NCBI GenBank assembly: GCA_030295235.1
Contig: AP026148.1
Location: 372,001-436,000, forward strand
Direction: 5' to 3'
DNA length: 64,000 nucleotides
Origin: Fistulifera solaris
Taxonomy: Eukaryota; Bacillariophyta; Bacillariophyceae; Naviculales; Stauroneidaceae
Within the stretch, counting starts at the first letter, position 1. The number at the start of each line of letters is the position of its first letter. Under the pieces are notes generated by a model that was given only the letters and a program-made list of their open reading frames with translations, had not been told where the DNA came from and did no database searches. Positions 32,228 to 42,836 of this stretch are shown in pieces. A program made the translations under genes and the position numbers.

Positions 32228-34245
32228 ATGATGGCTGCAAATGAGATCAATTCTCAAAGTGGCTCGACTCTTGAAAAAAAGAAAATCGTTCCTTCTGTCG
32301 ACAATCATTCTCCTTTTGAAAATATTGAAAAACAAGAAGACAGCACCGATGATGCATCCCGACCTGACGACTCGATCGAGTGCGAAGCCGAGTCGTCATC
32401 GTCTAGTAGGGGAGCTTTCGTTCGAGAGACCGTCCTCTACATTCCGATGCTGATGCAATCTTTTCTCGCAAACCTGTATCGTTCGTTATTTTGGGGAGAG
32501 GAGGTGGTTACGCTGATCTTTCATAAAAGCTCTCCGCTGTGGTTGCGGCGATGTCAAACCTTTTACTGAAACCAGGTGTATGGCCTCCTCCCTCGTTTCA
32601 ACTTCTGGTAGCTCTGACATTGATCTCTCTGGTCGTGCATCCGGACGGATTTACGTGGGTACTTTTGGGGAAAATGAGGTACGTAGTTGTGGACTATGAT
32701 TGTTGGTTTTGAAGAGGTTGACATTTGGTTAGGTTACTCAGTTTGGAAAAAGCGCACTTGATGTCAACGAAATGTCGGGAATATTTCGACGCGCCCGATT
32801 TTCACTAAACGCATTTTCTTCTTTTCGCAAAATTAAAGAAACGGAATTTCATCCATTGCAGAAAATACTCGAATAGGGTGGGATATCATCATCAACGAGC
32901 TTGGGGCAATCCTTTCTTCCATATTGGCGTTGGCAACTTTTGCTGGGTTATGTTTTCTGGCATATATATTGAAAAGGACCCTTTCACCCCGCAAAGCACC
33001 AGAAACAGTAACGGGGGACAAGAACAATAGTGGAAGAAGTCAAGTGAAGAAGAAAAAAACGGAAAGGAGGCAATGGCCGTAGCAATCACCGCTTGGGTAA
33101 AAGTAAACCTAGATCTGAGTCGTGCGATTTTGTTGACAAATCTTCGACAGGCAAGGAATCGTCATCCGCAGCTTTATCATCGACAACGTTGCAGCACGAA
33201 AAGAACAGCGGACGCTTGACACTACGCAAGAACAAAGGTTTGCAGATGATCATCTACCGGTTTTCTCTAGACCTTTGAGCCCGACATCCGAGAGGCCCCA
33301 GAACGCCGCCAACCCTACGACGACTACAGCCTCCGACGTATCCGTACGCAAAGAAAAGTCTATGTCATGTTCTACAATTTCTGATAGCCGGGATATACAC
33401 CAATCAATGGAGCGAATGTCACATTCGACAAAATCTGAGGATTTTCAGCGTGATCTGACCAGATTCAGCAAAAGCGGAAAGCTAACAAGTGATCAGCCTG
33501 GAGCTAGAAAAAGAATATTCGACGCGGACCTATACGAAAGTTTGCGTGTAATGATTCCTTTTCGAAGCAAACGATTGTTGCCTCGCATAATGGTTCTCCA
33601 GCACGCCCCAAAAGTCAACACGACAACTTGAAATCTTCTAGATCCACGTTTTGCCGGACTGTTGAGTTGCATGAAAGAGACAGTCATCCAAATCGATCAT
33701 CGGCGGTTATTAGTTCCCCGAAAGAAACTCAGTATAAGGATCAGCCGATGCCATCCAGTGGAAAGATCCGTTTGGACGCCACGTCTTCGGATTATGTAAG
33801 AATCTCGTCAAGCGCAATCCAGTCAAGTGACAGCGTTCCAGCGCGACCGGCTATTCCCCTACCGCGATGCTCCTACTGAGCATTTCTCTCCGTTTTATCA
33901 GGCGCCTACGACATCTGATTCGATTCAACAGCAACCCATGGACGGAAACTGGGACCAGCGCGGGACTTATTTTCCAGGATCGTTGAACTCTTCGGTGCAC
34001 ATTATCCCGGCTCCACCGGGATTGAGTCACCAGTTGGTTGGAACTATCCGGGTACGGCAACTGGAATCCCCTTTGGCGAACCCAGTGCATCATCCGCCTA
34101 TGGTTGGAAGTGTCATGAAACAACGAATCATCGATTGAAGGAAAACCCGTTTGAATCGTCCTGTTCGGTTGACGAAGAAGATCGGATTGACGCCGAGTTG
34201 CAAGAGCTGGGAGGGCGCATGGTGGGCAGTATCTTGGATTTCTAA
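32228..34245 (+). CDS. Unknown single-pass membrane protein with disordered tail, frame badly broken
   Basis: Not recognised. It starts at ATG 32228 and ends at TAA 34243-34245. An acidic Ser-rich N-terminus leads to MLMQSFLANLYRSLFWGEE, then a hydrophobic segment (FQLLVALTLISLVVHPDGF), an intron (GTACGT donor at 32698, AG at ~32861), a second hydrophobic helix (ILSSILALATFAGLCFLAYIL), a basic stretch and a long Ser/Pro-rich region ending GGRMVGSILDF. Joining these requires about seven small shifts, most at homopolymers (A4 32525, A7 33053, A4 33199, C4 33856, G3 34018). The final 75 residues and the Ser/Pro region keep protein-like composition, so I read it as one gene hit by draft errors; a decaying gene is the alternative. 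Confidence 0.45.
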
Positions 34246-34649
34246 TTAGTTTTGGTTCATTGTCGATTACGTTTTGCTTGGTTGATGAAGATGAATGAAG
34301 GAAAGCAATCAAATACAGCTAAGGACTTTAGAACGCCATCGTTAACTCCCCCAACTCTACAGTGTTCATTTTAATATGGTACACATAGTACCCAATGACT
34401 GTGATTGTCAGTCACGAGTCACGAGTGAAAGCCTCTTGTAGCGATGACCATGACTTTTCGTTTTCAAAAAAAAATACGGATTGCTCGTACCGTACCTGGT
34501 ACCAGGTAAGGTTATAATAGTTGGCATTCGATGCAAATATCATCAATATTAATAGAACTTCCACATCTTCAATTCAAAACCCCTGATTACACAGAAAAAG
34601 CATCACGCTCTCTGACTCCGATCACCCCTTAAATATCGAGAAAGCGACG
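34246..34649. promoter_or_regulatory. Intergenic, 404 bp, with 16-bp palindrome
   Basis: Upstream of the fucosyltransferase gene. It contains the perfect palindrome TACCTGGTACCAGGTA at 34493-34508, about 155 bp before the ATG, made from two overlapping copies of a 9-mer that recurs in other spacers of the window. A dimeric transcription-factor site is possible. Confidence 0.5.
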
Positions 34650-36992
34650 ATGGTATCCGTGAAGCGACCCAATCCGTATTCGACTCCAAACAAACCGAAA
34701 CGGTCATCCTTCCTCACGATTCGAAATGTGCTCATTGTTTTGATTGTTTGGCAAGTCGTCAGCTTTTTGCTGAAATCGAAAGGAGACAGTCAGAATTTAC
34801 GATCCTCTGGTGGTTTACAAGATGCTTTGAAGGATTTTGAGAAAAAGGCCCTCCAAATGGAAAGCAACGTACAAGCGAGCATCCAAGATGAAATCCAGCA
34901 TTTGGTACACGACGACAACAAAAAGCCAATCAACATTGAAAAAGTACCAGAACATCTACCTCATGAGGAAATACACCGAAGTGACCATATCGAAACGGAA
35001 GAAAAAACCGAAATCATACATTACAAGGAAATGGGCATTCCGGAACCACTAAAAGTGGAACCCGTCGTACAGCAAATAGAAGTGAATGTCAATGCCAATA
35101 TGGAACATTCGACGACTGTTTTGACCAAACATGGAACTGGACCTACCAAGGTAGGCTTTGTTGCTGACTTTGAACACGATCGCCAGCATGCGGCGTTCCG
35201 TCAACATCCGTTACCGAAAAAGGGTCGACATATTCATAAAGTGGCCGAATTGCTCAACGAAGACGTCAATTCCATACACGATTGTGAATACATTGAGGAT
35301 CGCCGTTGGCGACAGCACAAAACATGCCGCGATCCGGATACCGAACTCGTCGTGTACAATCCAGCCGCGTTTCCCAAAATATTCTGCGGCCATCAAGTCA
35401 AGCCGTTGCAGGCCGTGAAATTGCCCGAACATTGTCACGAACCGATTCATTTGTCACCTGACGAAAAAGATCCGCCAATTCATGGTCCCGGAATGCATCC
35501 CGTGATTATTCAGACGACGTTCGGTACCAAAGTCCACGAAGATGTCCACAAAGTGAAACATTGTGATATTCCTTGTCAAATCGAAGGAGGTGCCTTTAAG
35601 GCACGCGAGTTGTTCATTGCGGGATCCGACTGGCGCATTTCTCGCATCTGGGACGATCCGTACATCAATCCGAATGCACGAGTGGAGCGGACGGACTATC
35701 GCCGAGACATTTTTTACTCGACCACATCGTTCGATTCCTCTATACCACTGACATTCTACGACTTTGCGAAATATAATTTACGCGAGTCTCCTATATTGGA
35801 GTTTGATAAGTTGAGCAACAAAGCAACTTATCTATTAGATGCCAAATGCAACGCTTCTCCCATTCGGCGTCAGAAGTGGTTCGCGGCTGTGGATGCGGTC
35901 ATGGAAACGGAAGCGTACGGGTCCTGTTATCACAACAAGGATTTAGAGGAGGGAGAAACTATCGAAACAATGGAAGGGCGAATAAAACTTTATCAGAAAA
36001 ACCGAATCGCTCTTGTATTTGAAACGGGTAGTGAGAAAGATCACATTACAGAAATGGTGTGGGAGTCGTTGATGTCGGGATCGGTCCCTGCTATTTTGGG
36101 TGCTAGCAATCTCGCAAAGCACTTACCACGAAACTCAGCAATTTTCGCTTCGGACTTCAATAGTTGGGACAAGTTTGCGAATTACACGAAATACGTTGCA
36201 TCAGACAAGAACTTGTGGGAATCGTATCAAGCATGGAAAAAGGACGAAAAAGAGCTGGCAGCATTTGAAGACCGCTATTCGTTCGCAAGGACCGATGAGA
36301 ACTGTAGAATGTGTCGTTGGGCATATTCAAAGCTGTATGGACTGGGCTGGAACCACGCCAAGCAAGAAGTAACTGCAACACATATCGAACGCAAACTATG
36401 CGTCGATGCAGAAACGAAACGGGTCGTTCATCCGTTCACGGAACATTGGACTGACGCATCGCCCATTCTGGACAAAAATGAAGAATGCCCGGGGTACGGG
36501 GTAGCTTCTGACGCTGAGATTAAATTGCCTGGTGCTACCATAAAGCGAACTGTGTATCATCACGATGGTGTGACAGATATGGTATTTCACGACATCGAAG
36601 GTGTCGACGATGATATTGTCTTGAGAATCGAAATAGCGGTGAAAAACCCCGAGGGCGCATTTTTTCGAGATACTCATACTTTGGTAAAAGGATCACATAC
36701 TCCGTTAGTCAGCAGTGCCACAATTCAAGATCGTTATTCAAAGGTAACAGTCCTCGCAAATTGGGAAACAACGATTATTAGCCCCAAAGAGGGCGTTGTT
36801 GAGATTCACTTTCCTTCTCACAAAGACGATGACGCTGATACTGAGCTGAGAAGAGTTCGTGTCGTGACAGAAGATCTTATTGAACTTTATGACAAGTTGA
36901 CAGAGTATTATCCATCTTCATTCACGAAAACAATGATACAGGATTTCATGGATCCGCTTGAGATGTACTACATAGGTATAGAAGATAAGTAA
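34650..36992 (+). CDS. GT10-family alpha-1,3-fucosyltransferase-like protein
   Basis: 780 residues, type II membrane topology: short basic cytosolic start, one anchor (residues ~24-42, FLTIRNVLIVLIVWQVVSFLL), a coiled-coil-rich stem, then the catalytic domain. The C-terminal donor-binding block is clear: RIALVFETGSEKDHITEMVW, ESLMSGSVPAILGASNLAKH, then FNSWDKFANYTKYVASD and YSFARTDENCRMCRWAY. In this family the Glu-rich EKxxxAxxxGxVPxxxG pattern binds GDP-fucose. It probably acts in the Golgi on N-glycans, as shown for related fucosyltransferases in diatoms. A further ~200 residues after the catalytic domain, rich in beta-strand-like and charged sequence, are an extension I cannot assign. Confidence 0.88.
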   Translation: MVSVKRPNPYSTPNKPKRSSFLTIRNVLIVLIVWQVVSFLLKSKGDSQNLRSSGGLQDALKDFEKKALQMESNVQASIQDEIQHLVHDDNKKPINIEKVPEHLPHEEIHRSDHIETEEKTEIIHYKEMGIPEPLKVEPVVQQIEVNVNANMEHSTTVLTKHGTGPTKVGFVADFEHDRQHAAFRQHPLPKKGRHIHKVAELLNEDVNSIHDCEYIEDRRWRQHKTCRDPDTELVVYNPAAFPKIFCGHQVKPLQAVKLPEHCHEPIHLSPDEKDPPIHGPGMHPVIIQTTFGTKVHEDVHKVKHCDIPCQIEGGAFKARELFIAGSDWRISRIWDDPYINPNARVERTDYRRDIFYSTTSFDSSIPLTFYDFAKYNLRESPILEFDKLSNKATYLLDAKCNASPIRRQKWFAAVDAVMETEAYGSCYHNKDLEEGETIETMEGRIKLYQKNRIALVFETGSEKDHITEMVWESLMSGSVPAILGASNLAKHLPRNSAIFASDFNSWDKFANYTKYVASDKNLWESYQAWKKDEKELAAFEDRYSFARTDENCRMCRWAYSKLYGLGWNHAKQEVTATHIERKLCVDAETKRVVHPFTEHWTDASPILDKNEECPGYGVASDAEIKLPGATIKRTVYHHDGVTDMVFHDIEGVDDDIVLRIEIAVKNPEGAFFRDTHTLVKGSHTPLVSSATIQDRYSKVTVLANWETTIISPKEGVVEIHFPSHKDDDADTELRRVRVVTEDLIELYDKLTEYYPSSFTKTMIQDFMDPLEMYYIGIEDK

Positions 36993-37079
36993 ACATTTAT
37001 TCAATTGGGGTTCTAAGAAGGCTTGTTTCGTTATGCATACTCGCGGTTCAAAGGAATGGTCCTAGGTTACATACATTTG

Positions 37080-39532
37080 CTATCGCCCCATTCTTAGCCA
37101 ACGACTCGTTTCCATTTTTACCGTATCCACTGAATTCGCCTGCATTGCAACAATAGACCGCGCACTAGTCTCGGGACCGCCTATTGTCCAGTCCAAAAGA
37201 TGAATATTATCAACAGGTATAAACGTAACAGCCGGAAAATTATTCAGTAAGGATCCCATGGCAAAGCTAAAGGCACTTCGAACCAAAGTGGAATCCATAT
37301 ACTTCGAAGAGTAATAGACGCGGATATTCATCATTCCTTCGACATCAAAAGAAATTCCTCTCTCAGATTTACGTTTCAACATCTCCAGCATTCGACCAAA
37401 AAGATTCGTCGCGTTGATGTCTAGGATTTCATCATCAATCATACTTGCTGTTACAATAGCGCTAGAAATAGCTCCCATGTCTGCTGTCCTACAAATCATC
37501 TTCACTTCTAGTCGAGGATCGGTTTGTGTCGACTTTTCAGGGACAAATAAGTATCCCGTATCCCAGCCAAGATCAGGATAGGCTTTGTTGACGGTACTGT
37601 CGCTTGGCGCCAAGGTACGTTTAAAAACATGATTCTCCAGATCAATTGTACTGGCATAACCACGACTTAACGCCATGACCTCCACTTCGGCAAGAGCACC
37701 GACAGGTAGCTCTGGAACTGATACGACTAATAATGGAAGAAATTTCGCTCCTGGACGATCATCTACAACTACACTCGAGGTATTCGTCATTTCTCTCATT
37801 GTTTCCTCGTCTTCATATCCATCATACGGATCAACTTCCTGGTGATTGTTATTGATAGAATCGATAGCCCCGGATAGAACCCCTCCGTTGCTTTGCAGCT
37901 GTTCCATACAAATGGATTCAAGCTGGATCAGAGTATCTGGATCACTCAGCTGAATTGCTTTTGATGAGCAATACACGAGTCCAGACATCAAATGATCTAG
38001 TGATGTGGCGTCCAGAGCATCCAGAACACGCGCCAGATTTTTCCAAGCCTGTTTCAGTTGCAAGGACCACGATTCGGATACGAGGGTCATCGTCGCTGGT
38101 ACCAGTCCAATCTGACCTGCAACAAAGTGCAACACGCTGCGAATTGTATTCACCTGACTGTAGGGTCCAACACAAACGGGTGCCCAATGAGACCTCGATT
38201 GTACATGAAGAACCTCACGCAACTTGGAAGTCTTATTCGTCAAAGCCGCAACAACTGCACGATCCAAATTTGCGGCGTCGTCCAATTGAGACGGATCAAT
38301 TCGCAAAGAGGCACCACTAGCATGTTGGACCACACAATCCATACTCACTCTCCGCCCCCCGGGTAGAACGCCAACCGCTACACACGATCGAGAGGGTGGC
38401 AACATAGTCCCAAAAACTCTTGATAATGCTGATTGATTAGAACAAAATGTGACATGCGCGACAGGTACAAATGCACCATGACCACATCTTGGGCCGTGCA
38501 ACCGTGTTTGTGCAACACACGTTTGAGCAAAGAAAATATTTCCAGCATTTCATAGACGGCTTGATTGGCTTCAAATTCTTCTACCTGTTGTAAAGTCGCG
38601 TCGAGTACACCCGGAGATGGGCTCATGATTTCCGACACATGCCATAGTCCACCGTTGGAAATACAAACATGAGGCAAAAAGCCGAGATGCAAAGGCGCTG
38701 TGCTTCGATGAAGCGAAGGCACCGGATGGAGAGTCGAAATGGGTGTGACCTTTGGCTGGGTATACACAAAAGATCGCCCGCCGTTCTTATCTTCCGCATG
38801 ACAAGCGCGGATGAGAAGTTCACCCGTTCCATCCTCGGCCGCACGGATTTCGACGTCATCCAGAACGAGCTTTTTATGATATAAAGGACAATCCAGCACC
38901 AAACTTTCGTATTCTCCTCCTTCACCACAAACATGCATCTGATATTGCTGATGGAGTTTCCAAAACAGAGGTTGCAACTCATGCAATGTCTTATTGAGGT
39001 GACGATGGGGTACTAAACCCGGTGGAGCCGCGACACGGACTAGTACAGCATGAATTTGATCGTCTTGGATCATACGTAGCATTATTTGTTTTTGATCGGC
39101 CAGTCGCCAAAGAAACGACAATGACTGCAAACCCAGTCTTCCGCATACAACATGCTCAATGCGAACACGTTGATAAGTAGATAAAATAGCACCCGAACAC
39201 ACGGCGGATACTGTCGGAAACCGCTCGACCGCCATTTGTAAAGCATGATACAAATCTTCGACTTCATCCGATGCATCTTGCTGTGAATAGGTCAAACTAG
39301 TATGAACACTTCTTCCTTGACGAGGATACAAGATCAGAGGAACTTGCAAGCATTCTTCCACTAGTACTTGGAGGGCTTCCGAGGCGGCAGTTTGGTACAT
39401 GTACGACTCTTCTTCGACCGCTGTGGGTCGTCCCAGATGTACACACGCCACCAACTGATGGCCCAATCGACAAGCCTCCAGAATGGAGTAGATCGAGTCT
39501 TTGCCACCGGAAACAAGTGCTACAAAGTCCAT
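37080..39532 (-). CDS. Diphthine-ammonia ligase (DPH6) with RidA-like domains
   Basis: Start chosen at ATG 39532 (MDFVALVSGGKDS) because the pyrophosphatase loop SGGKDS normally lies within 15 residues of the N-terminus; an ATG at 39601 would add 23 residues. The first ~260 residues are the ATP-pyrophosphatase domain, including VCSGAILSTYQRVRIEHVV and the CGEGGEYESLVLDCPLY motif. Two RidA/YjgF-like domains follow, as in yeast and plant DPH6. The enzyme makes the last step of diphthamide on elongation factor 2, amidating diphthine with ammonium and ATP. The frame changes at the A5 run 38412-38416, where one base is missing; adding it gives YQEFFGTMLPPSRSCVAVG. Total 817 residues. Its stop lies about 90 bp from the convergent fucosyltransferase stop. 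Confidence 0.92.
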
Positions 39533-40081
39533 CTTGCAGCGTGTTTGTCTATGTTCAGGCAGGAACAAGTCATGAAAATGCGTCGAGAGCAAAGTAGACA
39601 TCGATCCTTTTCGAAAGAAAAATAATAATGAGGAAATTATGCATTATATTCGGCGAGATGATCGTCGTGGATTTTCCGTCACAACGGTCATCTGACAGAC
39701 GAAACGGTACTACTTAAATCGCCGTAAAAAAATAATACGGTGGCTCGATCCGCTAAGGTAGAAGAGAGAAATAATGAAATCATCACCGACTTATTTTTTC
39801 ATTAAGTTCGTTCGCACAGAATGAACAAACTCACTTATTGAGCAAGACGGACATATTCCTCACCAAACCAATGCAACTAGTATACTATTAAACAGTTTTG
39901 GTGAGAGACGACAGAGAATTCTCATTTCGTAAATAAGCCATTGCGATATAATGCATTCGAGATCTACGCTATTTTAAACGCGTGCGTGCTGAGATCACCA
40001 TCGCCACCAATTAAACGAAGGAACGATCTATTGCATCCATCAACGAACGTTAGTTAAGTCGGCATCATTTTAAAACGTTTC
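39533..40081. other. Intergenic, ~550 bp
   Basis: Upstream of DPH6 and downstream of the YggT gene (both minus). AT-rich with no gene or clear motif. Confidence 0.4.
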
Positions 40082-40675
40082 TTAAAGATTCAATGAAACA
40101 TAACTGGGATCTTGACGACGCTCCAAGCTGCGACTGAAAATGGCGGCGACGGGTGTATTGCGCTGTTGTTGTAAACGACGCAACTCTACCAACTTTTCGT
40201 GTGGAAGAGTGGATCCTACTGCCGCCGTGGCATTCGTCACAACATTGAGCAAAAAGAACGCCAAGATGGGCGAAAAGTCCAAACCAAAGATGGGAGGGAC
40301 GACGCCGCGAAAGAGATTTAGGAATGGATCTGTAATGGCGTAGACTGGTTGCAACGCCGCCACGCCTTGGGCCTGTGGGAACCAGGAAAGCAGAATGCGT
40401 GCCGTAATAATCAGATTGTAGATGCTGAGAAAATTGGAGAATCCTCCGACAAAGACTTGTTCGGCAATGCCGTTTCCGGGAATGGCCATGGCCGTGACGG
40501 CAGACGCACGGTTCTTTCGCAGCAAGCAACGTAAATCGGTGCGAGTTTCGACAAAGGAGCGGGAGCCGCGGAATGTCGTGGACGTCGAGGTGTGAGGTAA
40601 AAAGACCGAAGCTTGCACCGTCATGGCCAATAGACAGCAGCAGCTCAATATCAATTGTGCCGTAAGGAATTTCAT
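40082..40675 (-). CDS. YggT-family plastid membrane protein (YlmG/CCB3-like)
   Basis: Start chosen at ATG 40675, which opens a signal peptide (MKFLTAQLILSCCCLLAMTVQA); the frame extends 42 residues upstream without one. The mature part has the YggT signature: two helices around SIYNLIITARILLSWFP and VYAITDPFLNLFRGVVPP, followed by GLDFSPILAFFLLNVV. 197 residues. Plant YlmG/CCB3 homologues sit in thylakoids and help attach haem to cytochrome b6 or organise plastid nucleoids. The presequence is bipartite-like (SVFLP after the signal peptide, then a Ser/Thr/Arg-rich stretch), consistent with plastid import. Divergent from the acyl-CoA synthetase gene. Confidence 0.85.
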   Translation of the reverse strand: MKFLTAQLILSCCCLLAMTVQASVFLPHTSTSTTFRGSRSFVETRTDLRCLLRKNRASAVTAMAIPGNGIAEQVFVGGFSNFLSIYNLIITARILLSWFPQAQGVAALQPVYAITDPFLNLFRGVVPPIFGLDFSPILAFFLLNVVTNATAAVGSTLPHEKLVELRRLQQQRNTPVAAIFSRSLERRQDPSYVSLNL

Positions 40676-41073
40676 GATGCAAATACAAAGTAGAGTAATA
40701 AGTAATTTGTTTATTGGTAAGCCAGTAACCTTGTGACGGTCTTGAGATTGTGTTTTTTCAGTCAGAGACAAGAGACCACGATGAAAAGAGAGAACCGACA
40801 ATGCATCCGATCGCTGACGTCCGCGGTCAAAACGAGGACGAAAAAAATAACATTCGTATGCGGCACTCGTTCGTCTGTGACTCCGTGCGTTTGTGACGTG
40901 TCAATAGTCAATTCCCTGACGACTGACTCGTGAAACCCGATAACCATGACTCGAAACGTTGTTGTCGTTCTTTTTTTGCCGGCAAAAAAAAAAAAGAAAA
41001 AACAACGACAACATTTTCTGCAAACCCTACAACTTCTTCTTCTTTGTTGTTGTTTACAACAGCTCGTGCGGCG
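40676..41073. promoter_or_regulatory. Divergent intergenic region, 398 bp
   Basis: Shared upstream region of the YggT gene (minus) and the acyl-CoA synthetase (plus). It contains an A11 run at 40984-40994. The open frame continues upstream of 41074 to a GTG at 40930 but without an ATG, so I place the synthetase start at 41074. Confidence 0.4.
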
Positions 41074-42740
41074 ATGACACTGCAGTTGACACATGTTCTC
41101 GAGAATACCTGTCAACATCAACCGGAAGCTATCTGTGCGACGTTCGGAGACGAATCGTTATCATTGACGTATCGACAAGCTTGCCGCTCTCTGGCCGAGC
41201 ACAAAGTGTGGCTAAAGCAAGAAATACTGACCGGAAACGACGTAGCGATTGCCTATCTTGCAAACAACTCGATTGACTTGATTTTGTCGGTATTGGCTTC
41301 TTCCATCGTGGAATTTCCTTGCTTGTTGTTGAATACGCGATGGAGTGCATCAGACATCGGGACGGCGGTGAGTTCTCCCAACACCTCCGCTGTCACATTT
41401 CTCCTTTATGGAACCGAATTCCGGGAACGCATACCAGAAATTGAGAAGTACATGAATCATACTCTCGTATCGCTTCCGATTCCGACGTTTGCGCTCCAGC
41501 GCATGGAGTCTTCAACTTCGAACGCAATCCAGCGACAAAGGAAACAGCCACCAATAGTAGAGCAACGTGCTCTCTATTCGAAGTATTCACGAAAAGATGC
41601 AGTCATCGTCTTTACTTCCGGAACGAGTAAAGGACGTGCCAAAGGAGTGAGATTGAGCCATCAAGCCATTGCTATTCAATGTTGGGCTAAGTGTCAACTT
41701 CCCTGTGGATATTCACAAAACACCAAAATGCTGGCGTCTACGGTTCCATTCTTTCACATTGGCGGTATTTCTAGTTTACTAGCGGTTTGGATGGCGGGAG
41801 GTCACGTAGTACTACCCCGCCAAGTTGGATTTGATCCGGAAAGCGTTTGGAAATTCATTACACCATCGATGAATGACCCTACTGTCGCGAGAGCGAATAC
41901 GCTGGTGGTCGTACCCGCAATGCTATTTATGATGCAACAACATAAAACCAGCATAACTCCGAATCATGCCGTTCAACTAATTTTGGTCGGTGGACAATCA
42001 ATCACAGAATCACAAAAATCCTTTCTTCATGCTGCGTTCCCAGTGGCGCGTGTGGTGCAGACCTACGCTTGCACCGAGGCCGCGTCTTCGCTGACATTCC
42101 ATTCCGTCAACTACGATCCATTTCCGGCCAAAACCAATGCACAACAATTGAGCGGTGATTGCGTTGGATCCCCTCCGGAACACGTTGATATTTGTCTCGT
42201 GGACAAAGACTTGTGGATCGAGAAAAATAAAATTAGCATTATCAAGTGTCCGTTTTCCATGGGCATCATTGCCACGAGAGGTCCTCATGTCATGAATGGA
42301 TACTGGAGGCGGGGAGTGGAGGAGCAGAAAGACCGAAATCCTGATCAGTACTTTGTGACGAACGATTTGGCTTATTGGGACAAGAATGGACAACTGTTTT
42401 TGCGGGACGCGTCAATGACTCTATTCGCACGGGCGGGGAAACAGTATTGTCCAGCGAAGTAGAGCGTGTACTTCAACTTCATCCTTTGATTGATGAATGC
42501 GCCGTCTTTCCCGTTCCTGACCCGAAATTTGGAGAAGCCGTGGCGTGTGCTATCGTACAAAGTCACGGTGGCGTAACGCTGCAGAAGATTCGTGAGTGGT
42601 GCCAAGAAAATGGTCTATCAGACTACAAGCACCCTCGCCATATTATGATGATGAAACAACTACCAAAAAATTCATCTGGAAAAACGCTCAAGTATCTTCT
42701 AATTGAGCAATTTAGTTCTAAGCCACGAAGCAAACTGTAG
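41074..42740 (+). CDS. AMP-forming acyl-CoA synthetase ending in PTS1 (MenE/AAE14-like)
   Basis: Start at ATG 41074 (MTLQLTHVLENTCQHQPEAI). Adenylation motifs occur in order: phosphate loop VIVFTSGTSKGRAKGVRLSH, TYACTEAAS, VTNDLAYWDKNG, then FAGRVNDSIRTGGETVLSSEVE and the catalytic Lys region LPKNSSGKTLKYLL. The RTGGE-type A8 motif and overall layout resemble o-succinylbenzoyl-CoA ligases (MenE, plant AAE14) of phylloquinone synthesis; a medium-chain or oxalyl-CoA ligase is not excluded. The last residues are KPRSKL, a canonical peroxisomal PTS1; AAE14 in plants is reported in chloroplasts and peroxisomes. The frame shifts at a T5 run (42397-42401), where one missing T accounts for the change. 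555 residues. Convergent with the SKL-ending hydrolase, 96 bp apart. Confidence 0.82.
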
Positions 42741-42836
42741 CACTGTTGCGCGCTTCTTTTCTTCATTTACGAAGGATGTACAGAGCAACTGCGAATAGGA
42801 GGATCTCGGACGGTTAGCAGCAAGGAAGCAACCAGT

